IMG/VR virus record: IMGVR_UViG_3300032236_001850
Coordinates: 240,392 to 304,391 of that record
Length of the DNA stretch: 64,000 nt
Source of the DNA: a virus
Strand: one strand, 5' to 3'
The stretch's first letter is position 1, and each line of letters starts with the position of its first letter. Below the pieces are notes generated by a model. The model worked only from the letters and a program-made list of their open reading frames with translations, did not search any database and was not told where the DNA came from. This document shows positions 51,036 to 58,389 of this stretch, piece by piece. Position numbers and translations under genes: made by a program.

Positions 51036-51941
51036 ATGATATTCGGACACAATCAAACAAACATATCGTATCTTGGTATCCCCAAGAAATCAATAACAGT
51101 AGACAAGAGGATATGCTCATATGAGGATATCCTCGATCTTATTTTGGCACTATGCATTGTCAATTCTAAAATATCCTCAAAAATAGTTTGTCTAAATCTT
51201 GGTGAACTTGAAATAACTGGTGAATTCCTGAATTCTGATTTTATAGAGGAGGAAGATCCAATTATATCCGAAAGAATAAACGAGATAAACTCCATAATAA
51301 ATAAGAACTCCATGAGAGTTGTATTTTTTATAGGAAAGGATTATTTTTTAGGTAGTCAGCTTGAGGAGGTTAAGGAAAAAACAATAAAAGTTTTAAACAA
51401 ACTTTCGGATGTCCTAGAAGCTATAGGTATGAATGGTCCATCAATTGTTATAAGAATTGGATCAGCATACGGGAACAGAAAAAGAACAATGTCCGAGTTT
51501 TGTACCATGACCAAGAAGCTGAATTATTCAACAATACAAAGATTGACCGTAATGAATGACGAGAAACCTAGTTTATTCTCTATTACGGATCTACTCTCTG
51601 GGGTTTACTACGAAACCGGTATTCCTTTATGTTTTAGAATATTACCACATCAATTTAACGACGGTGGTTTAACAATAAGGGAAGCCATGTTTCTTGCAGC
51701 TTCAACATGGAAAGTTAATTCAAAACCTTTCTTTTTTCATTCGGAAGCATCTGATATTGATAGCAATGGTAAAGCATTATCTCCCGAATGTTCAGATTCA
51801 CTAACTATGAGAATACCAACATTCGGTCTTGATATTGATGTTATAATCGATTCACCAAGCAGAGAACTTTGCTATCTTGGTTACCTGAAATCCCATAGAG
51901 GTTTACCTCCAACTGTTATTAATAAAATTTCAAAGAAATAA
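51036..51941 (+). CDS. uvdE: UV damage endonuclease (UvdE/Uve1-like)
   Basis: 301 residues, the size of bacterial UvdE. The order YLGIPKKSI, then FIGKDYFLGS (in place of the usual HP-Q-x-x-x-LGS), VIRIGSAYGNRKRTMSEFC (H-x-G...K-x-x-x-x-x-RF region), RLTVMNDEKPSLFSITDLL (R-L-x-x-E-N-D), GIPLCFRILPHQFN and PFFFHSEASD follows the TIM-barrel UvdE pattern. Some usual metal ligands are replaced (for example N-D-E for E-N-D), so activity is uncertain. It would nick next to UV lesions. Confidence 0.68.
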   Translation: MIFGHNQTNISYLGIPKKSITVDKRICSYEDILDLILALCIVNSKISSKIVCLNLGELEITGEFLNSDFIEEEDPIISERINEINSIINKNSMRVVFFIGKDYFLGSQLEEVKEKTIKVLNKLSDVLEAIGMNGPSIVIRIGSAYGNRKRTMSEFCTMTKKLNYSTIQRLTVMNDEKPSLFSITDLLSGVYYETGIPLCFRILPHQFNDGGLTIREAMFLAASTWKVNSKPFFFHSEASDIDSNGKALSPECSDSLTMRIPTFGLDIDVIIDSPSRELCYLGYLKSHRGLPPTVINKISKK

Positions 51942-51972
51942 TTTTTATTTCCGTAATTATTGATTATATTTG
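51942..51972 (+). promoter_or_regulatory. Bacteroidetes-type promoter (T-run ... TATATTTG)
   Basis: TATATTTG at 51965-51972 with TTTTTATTTCCG ~19 bases upstream, the third copy of this promoter pair. An in-frame TTG inside the -7 element is therefore not the start of the next gene. Confidence 0.65.
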
Positions 51973-51987
51973 GATAAAATTATAATT

Positions 51988-52686
51988 ATGTTCAAACTAG
52001 AAACAATAGAAAATTACCTTTATTTTGATGTTGAAACAGTCTGCTCAGAGAAGGATCTTTCAACACTACAGATTAAAAATCCAAGACTTGCTGAGCTATG
52101 GAAAAAAAGAGCCACTTATTACAGAGGTGCCAATCCTGAGATCTCACAATGGAGTGATGATGATGTATATCTAGCTAAGGCATCACTGGAACCTGAATTT
52201 TCTAGAGTTGTTTGTGTTTCCTTTGGATCTTTTAGTAATGGAGAAAAAGTTTTTAAATCTTTTTACGGAACCGATGAAATAGACATTTTAGAAAAAAGTA
52301 ACAAAGTTTTTAATAACGCATTGGCAAAAAATTGGAAATTATGTGGACATAACATAAAGGGTTTTGATGTACCTTGTTTAGGTAAGAGAATGGTTTATAA
52401 TGGTATAAATCCATCTTTAAATTTGCAGGTATGGGATAAAAAACCCTGGGAAATACCTTATATTGATACCTCAGATGTTTTTGCTTTTGGAAGCTGGACT
52501 CAACAAAAATACCTAAGTCTGGATCTTCTCTCGTGTTCACTTGGTATTAAATCACCCAAAGAAAATATGGATGGCTCCAAAGTTAATGAACATTTTTGGA
52601 ATAATCAAGCATATGAGGAGATAAAGGATTATTGCGAGATAGATGTCAGAACAGTCATGGACGTTCTCCAGAAAGTCTGCTTCTAA
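51988..52686 (+). CDS. 3'-5' exonuclease, DnaQ/PolB-type (DEDDy)
   Basis: ATG at 51988 is used because the upstream TTG lies within the promoter. About 232 residues: YFDVETV (Exo I, D-x-E), CGHNIKGFDVPCLGKR (Exo II, N-x-x-x-F/D), and YCEIDVRTVMDVL (Exo III, Y-x-x-x-D). This matches predicted 3'-5' exonucleases related to the PolB proofreading domain. As a stand-alone gene it might serve repair or nucleotide recycling. Confidence 0.82.
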   Translation: MFKLETIENYLYFDVETVCSEKDLSTLQIKNPRLAELWKKRATYYRGANPEISQWSDDDVYLAKASLEPEFSRVVCVSFGSFSNGEKVFKSFYGTDEIDILEKSNKVFNNALAKNWKLCGHNIKGFDVPCLGKRMVYNGINPSLNLQVWDKKPWEIPYIDTSDVFAFGSWTQQKYLSLDLLSCSLGIKSPKENMDGSKVNEHFWNNQAYEEIKDYCEIDVRTVMDVLQKVCF

Positions 52687-52704
52687 AAAACAATCAAATA
52701 CATT

Positions 52705-52741
52705 AAAGCTTTCCTTGGATATATAAAGGAAAGCTTTTTTT
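52705..52741 (+). terminator. Rho-independent terminator with promoter box in its loop
   Basis: Perfect 12-bp stem AAAGCTTTCCTT / AAGGAAAGCTTT and T tract. The 9-base loop is GGATATATA, i.e. the late promoter box. Confidence 0.88.
52718..52725 (+). promoter_or_regulatory. Putative late promoter box inside terminator loop
   Basis: GATATATA forms the hairpin loop. The GTG start of the next gene lies 16 bases after it. Transcripts starting here would lose most of the 5' arm and so would not form the terminator. Confidence 0.6.
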
Positions 52742-53557
52742 GTGGACAAAATATTCAATTTTAATTTATTTATAGAAAATGATGGTGACTCAATTTTTGA
52801 AAAGAAAGTTGGAGCATTCTATCATGATGAATTAAATCCAATTTTCTGGAAAAAGAAAAAGGATAAAAATGGAAATATCGAATGGGTATTCGATCAGCGA
52901 GTTAGAAGAAAACTTTTAAGAATAGCTAACGATTTCTATGAAAAATACTCCGAATTGTTAAAAGGAAGAGTAATAAAGGACATCCAACTAACCGGATCCT
53001 TATCTAATTATAACTACACTAATTTCTCTGATCTTGATGTACATATCATTGTAAATCTTGATGGTATAGATGACGAGAATCCAAAAATACTTAAGACTGC
53101 CATTGATGGTATAAGATTTGTCTGGAATCTTAGACATAATATATCAATTAGAGGATATGACACCGAACTATATCTTCAGAGTGAGGATGAACCACATGAC
53201 TCATCCGGTCTTTTCTCACTATTAAATAATGAATGGATAAAGACACCAGTATTTTCACCGCCTGTAGTGGATGAGATGGATGTGAATAAAAAGTATGGAT
53301 CCATAGTTTTTGAGATAGACAAATTACAAACGAAATTAAGAGATCTTTCGGATCTTCCAAGTAATGCCAAGTCTTTATACAAAAGATGTATTAAACTTAA
53401 AGATAAGATCCAAAAAATGAGGAAAGAAAGCCTTTCTAGAGACGGTGAGATGTCAATTGGTAATCTTGTATTTAAAAAGCTAAGAAATGAGGGATATATA
53501 GAAAAATTAATAGATACCATATCTAAATCTTACGATAAAATTTACACTGAAAAATAA
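52742..53557 (+). CDS. Predicted nucleotidyltransferase with capsid-targeting-like leader
   Basis: GTG start. 271 residues. Residues 82-101 carry the polymerase-beta-type nucleotidyltransferase signature: G85-S86, then SDLDVH with D97 and D99 as metal ligands; DTELYLQ near 140 may supply the third acid. The N-terminus (FNFNLFIE|N and SIFE|K) resembles T4 Alt and internal-protein leaders with hydrophobic-x-Glu cleavage sites. C-terminal part is helical and basic. It opens the head-gene unit, so it may be packaged and injected; the acceptor (nucleotide, RNA or protein) is unknown. Confidence 0.65.
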   Translation: MDKIFNFNLFIENDGDSIFEKKVGAFYHDELNPIFWKKKKDKNGNIEWVFDQRVRRKLLRIANDFYEKYSELLKGRVIKDIQLTGSLSNYNYTNFSDLDVHIIVNLDGIDDENPKILKTAIDGIRFVWNLRHNISIRGYDTELYLQSEDEPHDSSGLFSLLNNEWIKTPVFSPPVVDEMDVNKKYGSIVFEIDKLQTKLRDLSDLPSNAKSLYKRCIKLKDKIQKMRKESLSRDGEMSIGNLVFKKLRNEGYIEKLIDTISKSYDKIYTEK

Positions 53558-53565
53558 TTTGAATT

Positions 53566-56349
53566 ATGAATATAATTTTACCTAAAGCTGGAAAATATAA
53601 CATGGGTGATGACTTTCCTATGATAAGTATTCCAACTGATATATCATCACTTAACCCAGAGGAAAAAACATTCGATGATTTTCAATGGTGGGCACAAACA
53701 AGTGAGTTCAAAAAGTGGATGGACAAAAATAAGAGAGAATGGCAAGCTGATTCTGAGGATATGTCTAAATATGGTGGTTCAATAACAGATATAATTAAGG
53801 AACATGTTGAATCATACATTCTTGATAATCAATTGAATGAATCTGATGTTCTTTCTTTTAATGAATTTGATACCATTAACGAGGCTGACGAGAATGCTCT
53901 TTCTGAGGATGCAAAAAAAGGTATTAAATTTCATTATGCTTACAATAAACTCAAATCAGAAGGAAAATTAAAAAATATAACAAATGTTGATGCAGATTTT
54001 CCTACTGGTGCTGAAAAAGCAGTTTTTATAAGTATGGAAGATCAGGAGACTAAAAAAAATATAGATGAGACATTGAAAGCCTTCAAAATGATAGGTTTAC
54101 AAAGCTCTTCTGAATCAAAAGTAAAAATAATTTCAGTTACTGAATCTCTACCTGGCGGAAAATTAGATCCTGATACAACTATGCAGGAACTTGTTGAGGG
54201 AATGTTAAAAACAGCTGGTGAATATGCTGCTATTGGTGTTGGTGTAGGTATAGCATGGGCGGTATTAAAAAGAGTTGGTTACGGGGTTAGCGCTGGATAT
54301 GTTCTTAAAAAAATAAAAGGCCTTGCTCCTGTAGCCAAGGAAGGCGAGGAAGTGGTAAAAACAACAGGGGCTTTAGCTAAAGCCGGTAAATATGTTAAGG
54401 GTCTTGCATCCGGAGGTATTAAAAAAGTTAAAGTTCTTGGTAGTGGATTGGTGGATCTTGCTCAATTTAAGAATATAAGAAATGCGGGGGTTGGTGCTTA
54501 TAAGGGTTTTACATCATCCTTTAAATTTACTAGAGGTCAATCGTCAGCAACAAGAATAGGAAAGGCTTTATTAAAGGGTAAAAATTTAGGTGCCGAGGGT
54601 GCTGTTAAAATAGCAACAGAAGCCGGTGCTAAGGGAGCTTCTAGATTTATCCCCTTTGTCGGCGAAGTTCTTTTAGCAATAGACGCCATTGGGTCAACTT
54701 TCAACTGGTTTGGTACAAATCAAGCACCAAAATGGGATGAAATTGAAGGAACTATTGCAACAGGTAAGGGTGGTAAAGAATTCGATCCTGGTAAAATAGC
54801 GGATGGTACTTCAATTACGATATGCTGGAGACAACCGGCAGGAACCGGTCTTGGTATCGCTGCAAGTTTTGCTTGGAATAATGATACAAGAACAACAGCC
54901 GAATTATTTAAGATTGGTAAGGGTAAGGATGGTGATTCCATATTTATATTAACTGCAATAAATTCTAAGGAATACCAAAAAGCTCTATCCGATCATGCAG
55001 TTACGTTAGTATCCATTAAGAATGGTCCTATAAATTCACAGAGTGGATTTTCAGCATTAAGAAGAATCGTTGATAATGAGGATATGGACGTTAAAGTAGC
55101 TTATTTAGATACTCCAGATAAGATTGCAAGTAGTTTTAATTTTATGGGTATATGTGACTGGAATCTTCTTATGCAATATTACGATCAGGCATCTGATCAG
55201 TATTTAATAACAGATAGTAATGCTCCAGAAACATACGAATATTACTATCAGACAGCAAGAAAGGATTATGTGAACGTTTCTGGTAAGCTTCTAAATAATG
55301 AAGAATTAGGTGCAAAAAGTATTACTGATATAGATGAAATATTCGCAGATTCTAATAAAAAATTAAATAATAAAAAGCCTGAGGAGAAAGAAACTGAAAA
55401 AAAGAAGGAAAAACATGTTGTTAATCCTGGAGATAATGGACCACCTAAATACGATGAAAAGAAGCAGGGTGCAACAGGATCTTCTGAGCCTAAGGTAAAT
55501 GATTCCGAAAATAACAAGGAACTTTGGATGGTTCCTATGATCTCTGAAGCATCTAATAGTGGTTTAGTTATTCGTAAGTTTTCTGAATTTGAGGATGTTC
55601 TTGAATATGTAAATACCATAGGTAAATACCCGGAACATATGAAAATTAACGAGAGTAAAGGTGATGATGTATTAAGACCGACCGCGGAGGAAGCATCAGG
55701 CCCTGCCAAACTAGCAGTATATGACGTTACAAGTATGCAATATGCAAACCCTGCAGATAAACAATATACACCAAATGCCTTCAAATACTTCATCATAGGT
55801 CCTGATGATTTTGATGCCAAAGTTGGATCCAGTATAGAGGTAGGTATTAGTACAGATGAGACCTTAATAGATCCTAGAAGAGGTGTTTATGAATACAAGG
55901 AAGAGGTTAAGAAGAAAGACGAGGAAGAAGGAAAAACGTCAACGAATCCTGAAGAGAATCCAAAACAAAATGACGAAGAATCTGGTGACGACCAAACAAA
56001 GCCTAGAAAGGATGATTACTTCATAACAGCAGATCCTGATGATATAAGCATTAAAAACAGAAAGAATGCTACAGTGATAAGGGATCATAATTTCAAGGGC
56101 GGTATAAACATTGTGGACGAATTCCTTACAGATAAGGAAAAAGAAGTTTTAGGAATACCTACATGGAAAGCAATAACATTAGCTAAAACATTCATGAATG
56201 GACAAGGTGAAGTTATAAAAGTTAAGCTTAAAAATAGATATGCTCCTATGTTTAATACTGTAAAAACATATGAAGTTAGGGATGGTGAAGCTTTCCAAAT
56301 TGCTAAAAAATTCGCTAAAGAGGTTGAAGATAGAATAAAATTTCAATAA
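53566..56349 (+). CDS. Large putative virion-internal protein with hydrophobic segments
   Basis: 927 residues. Residues ~86-115 contain three possible prohead-protease sites (LNE|S at 92, INE|A at 106, LSE|D at 114), so the first ~110 residues may be removed. Hydrophobic, Gly/Ala-rich stretches at ~216-245 (AAIGVGVGIAWAVLKRVGYGV) and ~360-382 (FIPFVGEVLLAIDAIGSTF) with a basic Gly/Lys region between could insert into membranes. The second half alternates globular blocks and Lys/Glu-rich linkers with a further INE|S near residue 701. No known family. Position directly before the prohead protease suggests a head-packaged ejection protein. Confidence 0.55.
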   Translation: MNIILPKAGKYNMGDDFPMISIPTDISSLNPEEKTFDDFQWWAQTSEFKKWMDKNKREWQADSEDMSKYGGSITDIIKEHVESYILDNQLNESDVLSFNEFDTINEADENALSEDAKKGIKFHYAYNKLKSEGKLKNITNVDADFPTGAEKAVFISMEDQETKKNIDETLKAFKMIGLQSSSESKVKIISVTESLPGGKLDPDTTMQELVEGMLKTAGEYAAIGVGVGIAWAVLKRVGYGVSAGYVLKKIKGLAPVAKEGEEVVKTTGALAKAGKYVKGLASGGIKKVKVLGSGLVDLAQFKNIRNAGVGAYKGFTSSFKFTRGQSSATRIGKALLKGKNLGAEGAVKIATEAGAKGASRFIPFVGEVLLAIDAIGSTFNWFGTNQAPKWDEIEGTIATGKGGKEFDPGKIADGTSITICWRQPAGTGLGIAASFAWNNDTRTTAELFKIGKGKDGDSIFILTAINSKEYQKALSDHAVTLVSIKNGPINSQSGFSALRRIVDNEDMDVKVAYLDTPDKIASSFNFMGICDWNLLMQYYDQASDQYLITDSNAPETYEYYYQTARKDYVNVSGKLLNNEELGAKSITDIDEIFADSNKKLNNKKPEEKETEKKKEKHVVNPGDNGPPKYDEKKQGATGSSEPKVNDSENNKELWMVPMISEASNSGLVIRKFSEFEDVLEYVNTIGKYPEHMKINESKGDDVLRPTAEEASGPAKLAVYDVTSMQYANPADKQYTPNAFKYFIIGPDDFDAKVGSSIEVGISTDETLIDPRRGVYEYKEEVKKKDEEEGKTSTNPEENPKQNDEESGDDQTKPRKDDYFITADPDDISIKNRKNATVIRDHNFKGGINIVDEFLTDKEKEVLGIPTWKAITLAKTFMNGQGEVIKVKLKNRYAPMFNTVKTYEVRDGEAFQIAKKFAKEVEDRIKFQ

Positions 56350-56386
56350 TTCAATAAAAAATCGAAAAAATACAGATATATCCGTT

Positions 56387-56394
56387 GATATATA
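56387..56394 (+). promoter_or_regulatory. Putative late promoter box GATATATA
   Basis: CGTTGATATATAAGTAAC, 13 bases before the ATG at 56408 (or 22 before ATG 56417). Drives the protease-scaffold and capsid genes. Confidence 0.65.
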
Positions 56395-56407
56395 AGTAAC
56401 ATAAAAT

Positions 56408-58372
56408 ATGTACAAAATGCCAACAACTAAAAAATTAAACGAAGAATTAGTTTTCATTCTAGAAAGACAATCATCCGTTCTTGAATCTTCAAGAAACGAT
56501 AATGATGATTATGTCCTTGAAGGTATTGCTGCTGTTTTCGGTAAAGAGAACAACAATAATAGAATATATGAAGAAGCTGAATATCTTCCTCACTTAAACT
56601 ATCTTAATGAGAAAATAGCTCAGAGAAGATTGGTTGGAGAATTGGATCATCCTGAAAAATTTGACGTTTCTCTTAAAAACATTTCCCATATAATCGAAAA
56701 ACTTGATTATGATAAAAATGGAAGAGAAATTAAAATTAAAGTTAGACTTTTAGATACACCAATGGGTCAGATAGCTAAAAATCTTGTTGATGCAGGAGTT
56801 CCTCTTTCTATTTCTTCCAGAGCAGCTGGTTCTGTTGGTAATGATAAAAAAGTTCAAATTAAAAAAATATTCACATATGACCTAGTTGCTGATCCTGGTT
56901 TTCAAGACGCACAACTAGAAAGAGTATATGAAAGCGCTGGTTATCATTTTAGTGATTTCTTCGAAATGAGAAATAAAAGTGTAACTAACGATCTACTTTG
57001 TGTAAATGAATCATTAGGTCTAAAAAATGATTCAGATGTGAAGATATATAAAGTTGAAAATAACGAAGAATTTAATAACCTCGTATCAAAATCAGATAAA
57101 AATAAGACGATCCTCATGGAGAATAATGAATTTGTGACTGCAGAAGAATTAAACCAATATTCTGTTTTCTTGAAAAAAGAGATGGAAGCAATGAATTCTA
57201 AAATTGCAGAAATTAAAGAACAAAAGCAAGTATTAACTGAATCTAGCTTTGAAGATAAAAATTCAAACCTTGAAGAAAGAGTTGCTAAATTAGAAAAATA
57301 TTCTGAGTATTTAGCTGAGAATTTAGATAATGCTATTAAGTATGGTGAATACCTTGCTGAAAACTTAGACGAGAGTATAAGTTATAGCAAATATTTAGCT
57401 GAAAACTTAGATAAGAATATTTCTTATTCTAAATATCTTGCTGAAAATGTTGACAAATCAATTTCTTATACTGAGTACGTTGCTGAATCAACAGATAAAG
57501 GTATAGAGTACACTAAATATCTTGCTGAGAAATTAGATCAGAACATTCAATACTCTGAGTACTTAGCAGAAAACTTAGACAAAGGTATTTCTTATTCTGA
57601 ATATCTTGGTGAGAACTTAGACAAAGGTATAGCTTACTCTGAGTACCTAGCAGAAAAATTAAATGATGGTATCGAGTATTCCGAATACCTTGCAGAGAAT
57701 CTTAACAAGAATATCCAATATTCCGATTACCTAGCAGAAAATGTTAATAAAGGTTTAGATTATTCTGATTACTTAGCAGAAAAATTGAAAAAATCAATCT
57801 CTTACAGTGAATATATAGCTGAGACAGTTAATACAACTAAATACAAAGCTACTGACTCATTAAGAGAAAGTGTAGATCTTTCAGCTTCAGCAGGATTAAA
57901 TGAATCAGGATTTGCTGGAGATTATACAGATCTTACAACAAGAATAGATAGTTTGATAGAATCAGTTAAAACACAAAAAACTGAGTCAAATATAAATGAA
58001 GCTTCTAAATCAATGAAGCAAACAGCCAACACACAAAAGGCAGACGAAGTTCTTAACGAAAATGAGAACAAAAACAAAACAGGTCTTAATTTTATTGACA
58101 CAATGCCTGAAGAATACACACAAGTTTGGGAATCACTTACTGAAGGACACAAGCAATCAATTATTGCTCAAAGTAACTTCTATAGATTAGATACACCTTA
58201 CCAAGTGAAAAACTTCTGGTCAACACGTCAATTAGGAACTGCACCAGTTGGAGTTCAAAAATTAGACGAGAGCGAAAATATCGCAATGCCTAATGCACAA
58301 ACAAGCGGTTATTCTAACGAATATATGAACGCTATTGCTGCTGCATTAGAGAAAAAATTTCAAACAAGATAA
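56408..58372 (+). CDS. Prohead protease (T4 gp21-like) fused to a coiled-coil scaffold domain
   Basis: 654 residues. Residues ~35-170 are a gp21-type serine protease: RLVGELDHPEKF with H81, and VPLSISSRAAGSV with the nucleophile Ser among 134-137. Residues ~295-480 are about 12 copies of a 14-residue unit (NLDKGISYSEYLAE consensus), two heptads each, so a coiled-coil rod. The C-terminal ~100 residues form a small domain (TMPEEYTQVWESLTEGH). T4 has separate protease (gp21) and core (gp22) genes; here both functions seem to be in one chain. LNE, INE-A and LNE-N sites in the chain suggest self-cleavage. The next gene is the capsid protein. Confidence 0.82.
   Translation: MYKMPTTKKLNEELVFILERQSSVLESSRNDNDDYVLEGIAAVFGKENNNNRIYEEAEYLPHLNYLNEKIAQRRLVGELDHPEKFDVSLKNISHIIEKLDYDKNGREIKIKVRLLDTPMGQIAKNLVDAGVPLSISSRAAGSVGNDKKVQIKKIFTYDLVADPGFQDAQLERVYESAGYHFSDFFEMRNKSVTNDLLCVNESLGLKNDSDVKIYKVENNEEFNNLVSKSDKNKTILMENNEFVTAEELNQYSVFLKKEMEAMNSKIAEIKEQKQVLTESSFEDKNSNLEERVAKLEKYSEYLAENLDNAIKYGEYLAENLDESISYSKYLAENLDKNISYSKYLAENVDKSISYTEYVAESTDKGIEYTKYLAEKLDQNIQYSEYLAENLDKGISYSEYLGENLDKGIAYSEYLAEKLNDGIEYSEYLAENLNKNIQYSDYLAENVNKGLDYSDYLAEKLKKSISYSEYIAETVNTTKYKATDSLRESVDLSASAGLNESGFAGDYTDLTTRIDSLIESVKTQKTESNINEASKSMKQTANTQKADEVLNENENKNKTGLNFIDTMPEEYTQVWESLTEGHKQSIIAQSNFYRLDTPYQVKNFWSTRQLGTAPVGVQKLDESENIAMPNAQTSGYSNEYMNAIAAALEKKFQTR
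57290..57830 (+). repeat. 42-bp (14-residue) repeat array, about 12 copies
   Basis: Encodes repeats of (N/K)-(L/V)-(D/N)-K-(G/S)-I-x-Y-(S/T)-(E/D/K)-Y-(L/V)-A-E. Codons vary freely between copies, so selection keeps the protein pattern. Confidence 0.88.
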
Positions 58373-58389
58373 AAAAAAGTAAATAAATC

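Noticed and set aside
51970-51987. TTG start for the 3'-5' exonuclease giving six extra residues
   Set aside because: The TTG is part of the TATATTTG promoter element; ATG at 51988 is the better start.
55266-55820. 184-codon ORF on the - strand
   Set aside because: Lies entirely within the 53566 gene; composition (Ser/Leu-rich) is typical of an antisense shadow of a Lys/Glu-rich gene, and nothing supports expression.
53566-56349. Colicin-type pore-forming toxin
   Set aside because: Hydrophobic segments are present, but there is no hairpin pair of colicin form or receptor/translocation layout; a virion ejection protein is a better guess.
57290-57830. Possible CRISPR or iteron array
   Set aside because: Conserved only at protein level with variable codons; it is a coiled-coil repeat inside the protease-scaffold gene.
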